A stretch of 64,000 bases of DNA from contig JBBMOL010000133.1 of assembly GCA_037954665.1 (NCBI GenBank), positions 496,001 to 560,000 on the forward strand, given 5' to 3'. Of this stretch, positions 13,537 through 26,148 are shown one piece after another. This DNA is from Laguncularia racemosa (taxonomy: Eukaryota; Streptophyta; Magnoliopsida; Myrtales; Combretaceae). Under the pieces are notes generated by a model, which was not told where the DNA came from, did not search any database, and worked only from the letters and a program-made list of their open reading frames with translations. The position numbers were made by a program, and so were the translations under genes. Numbering within the stretch: position 1 is the stretch's first letter; each line of letters begins with the position of its first letter.

Positions 13537-14890
13537 AATATTGAAGTTCAGCGTAAACAATAAATATAAAAATATGATGTGTTTTGTGGTTTGATCTAGG
13601 AATAATAAAAGGCCCATCCATCATTTTTGTCGAATTTTATATTAAATTGACTATTCAATTCTACAATATACAATATATATTTTTTAAAAATATAACTAAT
13701 ATGGATGATTTAATAAAAGAATTACTTTAACTTGAAACAAACAAACAAGCAATCTTGCAATCATTACACCAAAACAAAGACAATAGAAAAGGTTAAATTA
13801 AATTAAACTTTTTGTAATGATTAGGTAGGTGAATTTCCTCTAATATCTATTAAGCTAATAAACTTTAGCTCTTGCATTTTAGATATTGGTATATTCCATT
13901 GCGTCATTCTCTGTTAGTTATTGTTTTAGCCACTTACGAATATAATAGCATACTCACTATGGATAGGTAAAAACAAAAAATAAATAAAAGAAAAAAACAA
14001 AAACGTAAACCAAGTCCAAATTAAATCATAGAAATAATATTTTTTAATTAAATTTAGAAAATTTTCAAACCAAACCAAATCAACCCAATAAATTTACTAT
14101 TGGTTTAAAAAAGTAAGCCAAATCAAATAAAAAAAATTGGTCTGGATTATTGAAAAAAAAAATGGAATAAGGTTTCACAAAATTCTTTTTTCTTAACATA
14201 GTATTTAATAGAGAATTTCCTTTATACCTATTGAAATGTAAATATATTTATTTTTTATGACCATGGAATATTAGAATAAGATGACTCAAATTTTATGCTA
14301 TATGCTAATTTTATAAACAAAATTAGTAATTGGAATACATTTTAAATTTTATAATTGCATGAATATTTAATTCATCAACCTTTTTATGTGGTATCAATGC
14401 ATTTTATTATCAAATGAATTTTTGTACTTATCATATGATATTATGCTATGAATGTTACATCTTTAGATGATAAATTATGGTTCAATTTATAAATCGAACC
14501 GAAGTTTTATGATTTATAACAATTTTTAAATTGAATTTTTTGGCTTGTTTTAATATGATAACAAATCATATCTTATGGCTCGGTTTAATTTAAAAAAAAG
14601 TGCTAAATCAAATTTTGTACGCCCTTAATATTTACTTCATTCAAGCTAAAAGCAAACGTCTTTGAAAAAAAGAAAAAGAAAAAGAAGAGAAAAAGGGGAA
14701 AAAAAAAGGGTGGAAATGTCCGGTTAAAAAGAAACAGAAGAACAAAAGTGAATGGAGAGGAATTCCTGAGCTTTTGGAAAATGTTTTGACAATTATTATC
14801 AATGTTTAGGGACCAACGAAAGAATGATGAAATGCCTGATTTTTTTTAAAAGGGTATTATATCAATTGGGATATTTCGGATTTAAAGTAA

Positions 14891-14925
14891 TATACATATA
14901 TAATATATATATATATATATATATA
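14891..14925. repeat. (TA)n microsatellite
   Basis: An almost uninterrupted AT dinucleotide run. Length is probably polymorphic. Confidence 0.85.
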
Positions 14926-16858
14926 AACGAATTTCATTCAATTGAAACACATAAAAATACAATTCATATATTATTGATAAAATAAACTAAAAGAAATGGA
15001 CATCTAAAGATCTAATCTAAAAAACAAACACATTATATATATAAAGATGAGTAATATTAGCCTTAAAAAAAAAATTCACAGTTGCGGAATGAAATCCAAA
15101 CTTTAATTGAAAAAGAAGAAGAAGAAAAAAACCCACCAAGACGGAAAATAAAATTAAAAGCAAAAACAATTGAAAAACCTAGATCCAAAAATAAAACTCC
15201 AATAAAGTTTTTATTTGTGGATTTAAATTAGAATCAAAATATTTTTTTTTTTACTTTAGTAGGCATGCAGCCAAATTAATGTTTGCCCAAGATAATTTAA
15301 GGGAGAGAAAGAGATGGACTATAACATGTAAGTATATTCTTGAAGGAGAATATAAAGATAATCTGTATCCTAGGTGAGTGTATTATTATTATTATTATTA
15401 TTTAAATAAATGCATTTTCATATAAAAAAGACATATCAAGATATTTTCATCAATTTGATGCACGGACATGTGTTAAATAAGAGGGAAAAAAATGCTCCTT
15501 TTTTTTTTTTTTTACTTATTTCGTAAGAAGCTGAAAAAATGCTCCTATTTGAAATTTGTCTGGGCCGACGTATAGATGCCACCGAGCCAGGGCTTTGTAA
15601 GCTGCTGGTCATGAATAGCGTTTTTGCATTGGCCCAAAGGAAAACAATCTTTTAGTTTTTGCCTTTTCCTCATTAGAACTCGCAAGTAGGTAAAATAGAT
15701 GGGGCCAAAAAAGCAATATAGACGGCTGAATATATCCGCCATGACTTGTATATATACGTGGTAGATAATACTTATCGAATCAAGGATGGATGTAAAATCG
15801 TACTACTAGGTAGGTTGGATTTGGATTTATAGTATTGAGATTAATATCGAAGTTACTCATAAAAAAAACCTATCTATCGTTATAATTATAATACATTATA
15901 TATATAAATAAATATATCATTAACATAATCTAATATTAAATAAAAAATAAATTTAAACTTCTTTTATATAACAATTATGGATACTCGATGCATTTTGTAA
16001 AAACTAATTTTTTTTTTAGCATTTTCTTTGTAATATCTATATCAATTAAAATTTTACTATTGATTTATAAAACATGAAATTGAGACATAAAGCTCATATA
16101 AATTTTATTAATAATAAAAATAAATCATAAGTATTTAAACAAAAAAAATACAAATAGAATAAAAATGAAATATAATATAAATAATATATTATTTTATTAT
16201 TTTTTATTCCAATTTTGTAATATTATTTCATTAATAATATTATAACAAATATGAATGGCTACTCTTAAAAAGAATTGAGAGAATTTCTGTTTTTAGAATG
16301 TCACACTCCTAAGGCAACGGTTGCTAAATCTACCACCCACCTGAAGTTCTTTTGGACATTACATAAGGTATAAAAATTTAATTATAGTATGAAGCACCTC
16401 AAAATATTCAATTCCCTCCTCCCTTACGTAGTCTCGTTATTAGGAGTTAATATCAAAGCCTGTGAGACCATGGATCTTTTGAATTTTATGTCACGTATGT
16501 AGAATGGTTTAGAATGGAATTTAATAAAATTGAGAACGGGATGATTAATTTACTATCGTCTTTGAAAATATCAAAGGAATTGTGCCATTCTCTCATTATG
16601 TTTGATTGTATCAAATTTGGAAGGGAGTGAAATAAGTGTATGGTGATATTTGACAAAAATGGCCTCAATTTGTGGATATTGCGTACATTTATGATTTGTT
16701 TTATTTTATATAATCATATATATACAACAAACATATCATTTGTATACATGTACGATGTATATATATATTTATATATTTATATATTTATATGTATTTATGT
16801 GTGTGAATGTGTGTACAAATACCACATGTATATTTTATTGTAACATATTATATATATA

Positions 16859-16916
16859 TAACATAATCTTAGATATCATAACATTTATAACATAATCTTC
16901 AATATCATAACATTAT
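16859..16916. repeat. Tandem duplication, 29-bp unit, two copies
   Basis: Two near-identical units of the form 'cataatctt..atatcataacat' lie head to tail, starting near 16862 and 16891, with only a few differences. Confidence 0.75.
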
Positions 16917-16969
16917 ACAAATACGAATTACATGTATATATATATATATAAATAATATGCATAATAATG

Positions 16970-16970
16970 G

Positions 16971-17006
<36 letters not shown>
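16970..17006. repeat. (TA)n microsatellite
   Basis: A TA dinucleotide run of about 30 bases, close to the 29-bp duplication. Confidence 0.85.
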
Positions 17007-17010
<4 letters not shown>

Positions 17011-20000
17011 AAAATACTAAAAAAATAAGATAATAAATAAGTTTTATTTAACAAGCGATGACATAATATTATGATTATGTAAGGAGCAATATGGGCTTTT
17101 TAACGCTAGACTATATAAACTTTCACAAAATACTGATAAATTTAATACGCAAAATTCATTTTTATCACCATTGTGAACATTGCCACAGCCATGCTACGAT
17201 GACCACCACTGCAATGCCTACAAGTAATTACGTCAAAATGCGTTCCGTCGTTTAGTGTGTTGAGGTTTGTAATGTGTACCATTTCCCCTTCTGGCAGAAA
17301 TTACAGTCAAACGTATTGTGTACTTAACACAATACTTCAAGCATCATTTATAGAAAAATTATTGATTTGCTCTTAAACTTTTTGTCCATTCTGAAGATTC
17401 TCTAGTTTCGTCCTCTATTTTATAAATTTATTTCGGTTCTTTCCTGGGTTCGGCCACAAATGCAAATCCAACTGGCTAGAAGATGAAATCAGACTTGCAT
17501 TGCATGTGATGCCGTATCAAAAGTCCCGACCGCCCCTTTTTTTTTTACACCAAATCGGTGTAACTTTTGAAATATATTAGGTGACCAAATCCAAATCCAC
17601 ACCCATGTCACATGGTTGGGAAATAAATAAGTCTAAACCGTGATGTCAAACCCATTCTTGCATGTCACTTCAAATGGTTATGACGATATAGGAGACTACC
17701 AAATTTAAACAAGTAAAAACCAGCCCCTTTGACCAATGTGGTGTGCTACTGCTAGGGATCATCATAGAAAGTGCCTTAAATTATGGACGCTTGCATCACC
17801 ATATTTCCACCCTGCCATCTTTTCTTTCGAATTTATTTTCTAGACTAATCAAATACTCTCATTGTGTGTTGGTTATTAATTTTTTTTAATCATCTCATCT
17901 ATATTATAATCTCATATAAAATAATTCTGTATATTAAGTATTATACTTAAATGTAAAGAATTCTTTTATCTCTTAAATTAACTTTTTGGATTAAAATCTT
18001 TTTTTTAACTTGAGTCATAACATTTGATGCTTTCGTTAGTAACCATTCTTATAAAAATTCGACTTAAAAGAGAGCTTTCTAATGAAATAGAATAAAAGAC
18101 ATCCGAAACGTAAACTATTCATAATAGACGATTCATCATTTATCAAACTAAAATTTAGATCGTAACAATTTGCCAGCAGAAATCATTAGATACACAACTA
18201 CTTATGGTTATTATATCCACAACCTGTATGGCCGTATGGTCGGATAGGCTTTAAGGGTATTACAGGCTATATAGTTTTTTTTTTTTTTTCCGATGAAAGC
18301 AAGTTATATAAATAAATCCTCTTGCCCTTCAATTTTTCCCCCACCACTTGCGACTTTCTATTTCTTATGGTTTCCCAATTACTTGCCGACATTATATGAA
18401 TCTTGCTCGTAACGACGTTCAACCTTTTTATACACTACGACATTACGAAGCCTTAGGGGTCAGGGTCACCGTGAGATCCGGAGGGAATAGAAAATAGGGA
18501 AAAAAAATGAACCACGTAATGTGTTTCTTATTTCCACTATGACTATATTTTAGTGTTGTGAATCATCGTCCTAAGTAGGTATTTTTCATTAAAAGCCATA
18601 GTTTATTCATCACAGTTGCATGATTTGGGCTGAATCCTATATAATCATGTCTTTATTTCTAGACAGACACAACAACTCCTGGGAGCCCCTTGTTTTTCTT
18701 CTTTCTATTAGGAGAAAAAAAGTCCCCTCTACTCCCCTTAATTTGACTCCTTTTCTTTCCTACAGGTTTAATTTGGCTTTAAAGTCTACCCAAGAACTTA
18801 ATCAGCATATATCGATTTTTATAGTACAATGCTAACCAACTATGCCCCCATTGTGATACGGCATATTTGGAATCTAAGTACTACACGGAAAAAGATTGAT
18901 ATATATATATATAACTGTTGGTTAATCAATGTATTCTAAAATACAATGATACCCTTATAATCCGAATAATAAAGATTATCTTTTTTTTCTACCATTGGCC
19001 AGTTCCATCACAGATTTCGGATTATATGTATGATGCCATTAATCATCTTAACCTAATTAGATCCCTTTGATCCAAACGTATACAATAATCACCACCGGTA
19101 TAATTGACTTATTGATATGGTAATTACCGTATTCAGTCTTTTTAATGTGAATTTGAATATTTTACATAGCTAATGAAAGCCTCTAAAAAAATAAAAAATA
19201 CACTTTGGGCAAATTTATATGCCATGGAATGATGTTCTTCTATACTTTATACTTTATGTTTTTTTTTTTTATTTATTTTGTTTAAGCATGGAAAGATGAA
19301 TTTTAAGAAATTTTATTTAATGTAATAACTGTATTGAATGCAAAACGAAATTCAATCAGTTTGAATAATAATGGGAAAAGTGATGCAAATCAGAGAAGCA
19401 GTAAGCTTGATTATGGAGGGTATAATATTATGTTAATGAAATGATTTCTGATGTATAATTTTGGAAAATGGATTTCCATCCCATTCGTCTAGGGGATGCT
19501 ATGTATATATTTTAATCTAATATAGTAAATTATATCTTGTTTACTTTTTATAGGCTGGATGTGCCAATCAATCAGAGATTCCGTATCGATAAGATCGTCA
19601 ACATCACCCATTTCGAAGATTATTGAAATGATGATACTTTAGCCAAAAAGGACCAGCAGAGCAAGCAATCAAACGTAGCATCCGCCAACTGTTGGTTGTG
19701 TGTCTGTTTGATTAGTATTAAAGACATTAAAAAATTATCTCCATATATCTTCATTAAAATTGTGGCTACTTTGTAATGATTGAATCAGTATAGGCTAAAA
19801 TGGCAGCCGACACATTTGTTAATTATGATTCTTATTATGGTAAGATATACATATAAATATGTATAGAATTTTCATAAAAATTTCATTTTATATTTTAAAT
19901 TTTAAAAATATAAAAATAAGTTAAAAGTGACACATTTTTTGTCTAAGAGTCACAGATTATGAAACCAAGAAAGAAAAAAAAATTTAAAAAAATTTAACTC

Positions 20001-21169
20001 GTTCAGAATAAACTCAAAATGGATATAGCTTAATATGATTAAAATTTGAAGTAATAAATATAAAAATAGGAAAAGTTAAATAAATTTTTTTATATTCATC
20101 TGATAAATTAAAAAATAGAAATGCTTCGTTTTATACTGTAAATAGTATTAAAATGGTTCACTTTAACACCAAAACCATTTAGATGAAAGCTATAAAAGCA
20201 AATTGTAAAATACATTTTGGTTCCATTCGGTCAGATAATGTAATGCCCATTTCAAGTTATCAAATTTATGACCTAGGATCCCATCAATAAAGTATTTATA
20301 AATTGTGTAAATCCCCCTTCTACACACTTTACAAATTATAAATTACAATTAGTTATTGTGTGCATTGTATAAATTTAAGCAAATCACAAGATAATATCAT
20401 TGCTGTACATCTAAGCTCATAGTTGCTATGGAAGAGATGGAGAGCTCAAAAATTCTTCTAATGTTAATTGAAATACACGATTGTACCTATTTTATTCTAA
20501 CAAATCTAATATTAGCATTAATGATACATTTTACTTTAGTCAATGAGATAATGTGGCAATCAGTATTTAAATTTTATACATGAAATTTAAAATTACTAAA
20601 TGTAATAACCAATTAAACTTCCACCTATTAAAATTTTTATTAGAAGGAAAACGAGAATAGGATTATTTTTGTTAAAAATTCCCTAGTGACGCAAATGGAC
20701 AAAGAAGGAAAGAGGGAAGAAGGGTGTATTTGGACTTTGGAGTACACGTATAGCCTTTGTTCTTGGCTCTCACATGGCAGATGTGTGCTGTAGATCTACT
20801 TCCGAAGAAAAAGCCTGGAGAATAAAATAGCGTGTCCCTGATGAATGAGCCTGTTAGGGTTAGCTGAATGCTTGTATTGTACGTAGGGGTACTGTCCCCT
20901 GTCGGTAAGGAAAGGAGGGTGATACTTCAAGTAACATAAGCACACTTGAATTAAGAAGACATGTTACGGAGTGGAATAAAAATTTCAAATTTCCAAAAAT
21001 CTTAGTTAATTCCTTTCAATTGCTATACGGATTCAGAAGAGTTGGGCCATCATGGAGTCATGGATTTTGCTCCATACCACTGAGCTCTTACCGAATTCTT
21101 CTTCAAAATAGGAATAAATTGTATTTCATTTACATTAAACTTAACTAATCAATCAAACTATAGAATCAA

Positions 21170-21475
21170 GTATAAACAAGTCGAGTTGTGAAGATATATT
21201 ATTAAATTTAAACTTTGATTGAGATAAGTTGAAACTTGACTCGATTAACCTCATTTATGTTCATTTTATATTAAAAATTACTATTTTTTATTAAAATAAT
21301 ATTCATAGGTATAAACTTGACGTAAAACTCAACTTATACTAAATTCATCGAGTCAAAAATCATAAAAAAAAAAATCGATTTTGAGCTTGACAAACTACCG
21401 ATCAAATAAAGTGAGTTAGAGTTTGAATTCGAATCATACTCAAATAGTTTATGAATATATTTGATTTATTTATAC
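21170..21475. mobile_element. Short TIR-bearing repeat (possible MITE)
   Basis: The left end GTATAAACAAGTC and the reverse complement of the right end, GTATAAATAAATC, form an imperfect 13-bp terminal inverted repeat around a 306-bp body. The body contains 'gactcgatt', 'cttgac' and 'gagcttg' words shared with 10130-10552 and 37806-38150. No matching target-site duplication is obvious and there is no coding capacity. Confidence 0.4.
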
Positions 21476-22199
21476 CTATATTATTGAGTCACAATAATCA
21501 ATTTTGCTAATAAACCACAACTCACTTAAGGGAATCAAGCCAAGAGTCAAGCCTTCAAATAGTTGATTTTAGAGTATTTGATCCGACACTCTCGGAATCA
21601 TCTGAAAACATTATGTTTAGGCATCAACCTTTAAAATAATGATGACATAGTATTCGTTTGAACTTTTATAAAATCATACTCATCTAAAAGCAAGCTACAT
21701 AAGGGACGTAATAGAAAAACAAAAGGCAGATACAAAAATATTGATTCTAAGGCAACGTTGTTAACAAACCAATGTATAGTTGCCTATCCAATTTATGCAC
21801 TGGACTTATAATAGTGAACATGCAAAGATGGGTGATTTAAACTCCTGATTATTTTCATTTACATTTTTTCTTTTAATCGCAGCATGTAATTTAGATTATG
21901 ACGATGAAATTTGTGTGATCCTTGATTATTTAAGTTTATATATTTATTTTTGTAAATTTCTGTAAGATTAATGTAAAAAGGTATGTTAGTTAGTAAATTA
22001 GTCAACAAGTAGATCAAGTCATGATTTGTTCAACAGCATTAATCAATGCATGCAAAATTTTAAAAGTTTTATCAATAGATTCTCCAAAAGTATTTATCAA
22101 AAATTAAAAAAAAAAATCTCTTTACCTAAAATTTTAACATTAAACTAAACTCCTTATCTCTTAATAAGATAAAACATATTTGAATTCCTTATTGTTATT

Positions 22200-22760
22200 A
22201 GGGGTGGGCGCAGTTCAATTTAATTTAGTTTTTACTTCAAAACAAACTAAATTATAAAAATACATTTTGGTTTTTTATCACTTCGAACCAAATCATATAG
22301 CATTTATGAGGACTACTAAATTCATTTAATAATAACATGTATTAATATCATATAAAAAATTAATAAAGTCAATATTTAATCAATTAAAAATTTTTAATGT
22401 GTAATATAACTAATTTATTATTTAAGCTAAAACATAGTATAAATTTTGAATTAATCTATATACATATTTGTTAAATTATAGTCATAAAATTTAAATGCAT
22501 ATACTTTTTTAATAAATGTAAACTAAAAATTCATTTAAATGTTATGTTATAACAAAAGAATTTTTTTAGTTATAAATAAAATAACATTATTTTTTTTCAA
22601 AATGGTTCGGTTTGAATTGCCCTTTTAAACTAATCATAAATTTTCAATTTGATTCAAATTAAAAAATTTCTAAACCAAAGTGCCAAAAAAAAAAACCATA
22701 TTTTCAATTTGATTTAGTCTATGGATTGATTCGCTTTGGTTGGGTTTTTTTCCCACCTCT
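22200..22760. mobile_element. hAT-like non-autonomous element (MITE), 561 bp
   Basis: The element starts AGGGGTGGG and ends CCCACCTCT, a 9-bp terminal inverted repeat with one mismatch of the kind common to plant hAT MITEs. The flanks TGTTATTA and AATTATTA could be an 8-bp target-site duplication with two mismatches. Subterminal 'ggttcggtttgaatt' and 'tttgattcaaatt' words fit the same class. The interior is AT-rich and non-coding, so any movement would need transposase from elsewhere. Confidence 0.55.
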
Positions 22761-22984
22761 AATTATTATAATTACCAAAAAAAAAATAGCAATGGTTATT
22801 GCATGCTTTAATATTATATGAATAGATGATGCATTCATGATGCATGTGCTCAAAAAATAAATATATTAAGGTCATTAATTGATAAATTTTCTTAATATAT
22901 ATATATGGTACATCTTATTATTTAAATTCTATATATTTTTTAGTAACAATTATAAAAGATTCAATTGATCCATGACATTTTGGC

Positions 22985-23503
22985 AATGAGAACTTTGCGG
23001 GGAAGTGAATCCTCTACATCTCAATATGTTATAAATGCTAGAATATGAGTTGTATGTAGCTCCTTCATATTTGTGTATGGTGACTAAACTATTAGTTTTG
23101 AACTTGTTCAATGCTTAATTAAATCAAATACAACAAAGTAGTGGAAAAGGTGGGATTTAAAGAAGATTAGAATAAGTAAATTCATGGAAATGTATGAAAA
23201 TTGTATAATCCAACAAATGAAGATAGACAAGGCAATAATAAATTAATAATTGCTTTCTCCTTCACAAATTAATCTCTTAAAAGTTAGGAAGATTTACCGT
23301 GAGTGGGATCATGTAAAGTTCAATGGAGGGGATAATGGGATAGTGGGTTGTTATGATAAATAATTAGTTTACTTGTTAAAATTATCATAATACCTTTGTA
23401 TTTAACCATTATGTCAAGAAATATATTAAAGTGAAAGAGCATATAAAGGAATATTGTGAACAAAAAGTGGATGTAACATGAAAAGCCTCCAACTTTAATA
23501 ATA
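22985..23503. repeat. Left copy of a direct repeat of about 518 bp
   Basis: This stretch aligns along its length with 24876-25392. Shared words include 'gaatcctctacatctcaata', 'ctttctccttcacaaattaa' and 'aatatattaaagt'. The copies differ by many substitutions and small indels, so the duplication is old. Neither copy codes for protein: the 71-codon minus frames in each are I/F/L-rich. No TG..CA ends are evident, so I do not call them LTRs. Confidence 0.75.
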
Positions 23504-23556
23504 ACTAGCTGACACACCCTTGCAATACTGTACAAAAATAAATAAAGTAGTTTGAA

Positions 23557-24378
23557 AAAGGGTAAATTATAAAAACATTGCTTGTATTCTCACCCTTGTG
23601 CAAGTAGGTGATTCAAGTTTTTTTTTTTTTTTTATAAACAAGTGACTAGAGTTTTATATAAAAAAAGTGTTAATATTATTTTATATATATAAAGGGATAC
23701 GTGACAATATTCCATTGGTTGAAAATAATTAAAATAATAAAAAATAACATAAAATAAATTTAAACCCAAGAAAAAAAAATAGAGGCTATTTTCTAGCCCC
23801 TCTAACATCAAGGGTTAGCTAGTGGCCACCATGGGGGGCTCCTCCTTGAAGTGTGGGTTACAAGACCCACTATTCATGCCCATCATCTTTAAAATTTAAA
23901 AAAAAAATGTTAAAAACTCATTGAATCACAAGTTGAGTTATGTGACCAAATGGGGTTTTCACATGGTTTTTCTTTTTTGTTTTGTTTTTTTTTTAAATAA
24001 TTTTAAGAGTGTTAGATGATTGATCACCACCATATATGAGTTGTAAGACTCACGACCATTTTCTGACCATCATAAGGCCAAAGGGTGACTAGTGGCCACT
24101 AGCTATTCTTAGCTTTAAGAGGTCAGAAATGGCTTGAATTTTTCTTTTTTGGTTTTTTGTGTGTTTTTTTTTAATTTTCTAGTTGAAATTTATTTTATCT
24201 TATTATTTTATTATATTAATTATTTTCCACCGATAGGATGCTAACACATACCCTATATATATATATATATTAACACTATTTTATGAAACTTAGGTCACTT
24301 GTTTGTCAAAAAAATAACTCGGACCACCACATTGCAAAAGTACAAAAACATAGGTAATGTTTATGTAATTTTCCCTTT
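23557..24378. mobile_element. Foldback / long-TIR element, about 820 bp
   Basis: The first roughly 200 bases, starting aaagggtaaattataaaaac, are repeated in inverted orientation at the right end, which finishes gtaattttcccttt. Matching internal landmarks in both arms are 'aaacaagtga', 'gtgttaata' followed by (TA)n, and 'gaaaataatta..aataataaa'. Inside lies a second imperfect inverted pair built on 'gctagtggccac', so most of the element could fold. There is no transposase. Long inverted repeats suggest a Mutator-like or foldback MITE. No duplication of 8-10 bp is clear. Confidence 0.6.
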
Positions 24379-24875
24379 AAAAAATATATAACATATTGAA
24401 TTATTAAATCAAATTATATATGTGATTGATGATTTAATAAAAGAAAAAAATCATAAAACATATTGAAAAGCATATTAAAAATATAAAAAAATGAAATGAA
24501 AGTGATATGGTTAAAATATGCTAAATGATATGTTAGCGGAGATTTTCAAGCTTGTTGTGGTTGAAAATGAAGACTATGCAAGTAGTTCATAAAAAAATCT
24601 AAGGGGATAAGGAGATTTCAAAATGTAAAAATAAGATGATGAGAGAAGAGAGGAGTGGAAAAATAAAATTTTAAAAGCAATTATTTTGGATAACAGTGAA
24701 CATTCGAGAGTTAAGAAGAAAAGTAGACAATTAACTTAGTTATTAGTAGTGGGAAATTTGGGTTGCCAAAACATTATTAATATTATAGATTAAAAACATG
24801 TAAAGTATATATATAGCATATTTATATATTTCTTAATAACAACTTTAAAATATTTAATTAATCATAAGATCTCTT

Positions 24876-25392
24876 AATGACAACTTTGATGGAGAATCCT
24901 CTACATCTCAATATGTAATAAATGCTAGAATATGTAGTTTTACGTAGCTCTTTTATATTTGTATGTAGTTCCTTAATTGTTAGTTCTACATTTATTTGGT
25001 GGTTAATTAAATTAATTTCAGCAAAGTGGTAAAAAAAAGTAAGATTAAAAAAAATTATGATAATTAAATTCATGAAAATGTATAAAAATTATATAATCTA
25101 ACATATGGAAACGAATAAGGCAACAATAAGTCAACATTTGCTTTCTCCTTCACAAATTAATCTCTTAAATTTTAGGAAGATTTACAGCTAGTGACATTAT
25201 AGAAAGTTCATTAGAAGGGATAGTGGGATAGCAAACTACTGGAATGGATAATTGGTTTACTTATTGAAATTATTATAATACTGTTGTATTTAATTATTTT
25301 GTCAAAAAAATATATTAAAGTTGAATGGTATATAAAAGAATATTATAAACAAAAAGTTAGTATGACTTTAAAAGCCACCAACTTTAATTTAT
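24876..25392. repeat. Right copy of a direct repeat of about 518 bp
   Basis: Direct-orientation partner of 22985-23503, offset by 1,891 bp. The foldback element at 23557-24378 lies between the copies and not inside either. Confidence 0.75.
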
Positions 25393-25574
25393 TTATATTA
25401 TTAATATATATATATTTTTCGGTGATTCAATCAAACTCAGTTAAAAGAACTTTCTTTTTCTTTCGTTAATAAGGTAAATGTGACTAAATATATTTTCTCG
25501 TAACATACCACCACCTCAATGCACGTGGATTGAGTCAAGAACAGGCAGTGCAGAAGTAGAAAAATAGAACCACA

Positions 25575-25622
25575 AAGAGAGTGTTACAGATAGAGAGGAA
25601 AGAGAGGGGTAGAGAGAGAGTT
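25575..25622. repeat. GA-rich tract
   Basis: Repeated GAGAG/AGAGAGG words about 530 bases upstream of the mannanase ATG. GA elements are often found in plant promoters and leaders. No function is shown here. Confidence 0.6.
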
Positions 25623-25757
25623 GATTGTGGTTGCATGGCATGGCCTATGAAATTCGAGCAGAATCAGCATAGTCTAAAATAGTACCAACAGCACTGCACA
25701 AAGACCTAGACCCCAACCATTTTTATCAATTATTCACCGGTTCAAATACCGACACTC

Positions 25758-25832
25758 CCACCGGGGCACCACCACCACCACGACCACGACCACCTGCCAC
25801 CACCACCGTCACCATCACCAGTCACCACCACC
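25758..25832. repeat. CAC/CCA trinucleotide-rich tract
   Basis: Imperfect CAC repeats interrupted by CGAC and GTCAC units, about 320-390 bases upstream of the mannanase ATG. Probably a decayed trinucleotide microsatellite. Confidence 0.7.
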
Positions 25833-26148
25833 AAAACCAAACCCAAACCTGTGCTAGTCAGTAGTAGATATTTTCTTATTTAGAGTGTGTATTTGTAGAC
25901 AAGACATTTTTTTTTTTTTGTTAAGTCCAGGCTCCGACACACTCGACCTCTCTTCAGTAAAGTACCGTTCAAGATCTGGGTCTTTAGTTTTTACCCATTT
26001 CAGCTCCAAAAATCCCATCTTTCTTCTTCCAAGTGTCTTGTTTTATGTAAAAGTTCCATTCTTTCCGAGGATTCCAAGCTTTTTCTAACAAATAGTCGTC
26101 AAAGACTCAATCTTTTCTTCACATTCTATAAGCGACTCTTCACTCCAA

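Larger units (their letters stand above)
13540..21165. other. AT-rich intergenic DNA, no gene seen
   Basis: No convincing gene. The region contains several (TA)n microsatellites, a 29-bp tandem duplication and possible remnants of 'aaccaaaccaaatcaaccc'-type MITEs around 13960-14640, the last ending near 'gtacgccctta'. Frames of 60-71 codons (for example 15545-15742 minus and 18620-18835 plus) show no domain, favourable start context or splice structure. Confidence 0.5.
25475..26148 (+). promoter_or_regulatory. Upstream region and probable 5' leader of the mannanase gene
   Basis: The stretch before the mannanase ATG contains a GA-rich tract (25575-25622), a CAC/CCA trinucleotide tract (25758-25832) and a pyrimidine-rich stretch (about 25940-26130) typical of plant 5' leaders. 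The transcription start cannot be placed. A complete 67-codon upstream frame (25885-26088) would precede the main ATG if transcription starts before 25885. Confidence 0.4.

Noticed and set aside
15545..15742. 65-codon minus-strand frame in a less AT-rich patch
   Set aside because: No domain, and no sign that neighbouring sequence extends it. It could be a remnant of an unknown repeat.
22985..25392. LTR pair of a retrotransposon
   Set aside because: The two ~518-bp repeats lack visible TG..CA ends, primer-binding site and polypurine tract, so I list them only as direct repeats.
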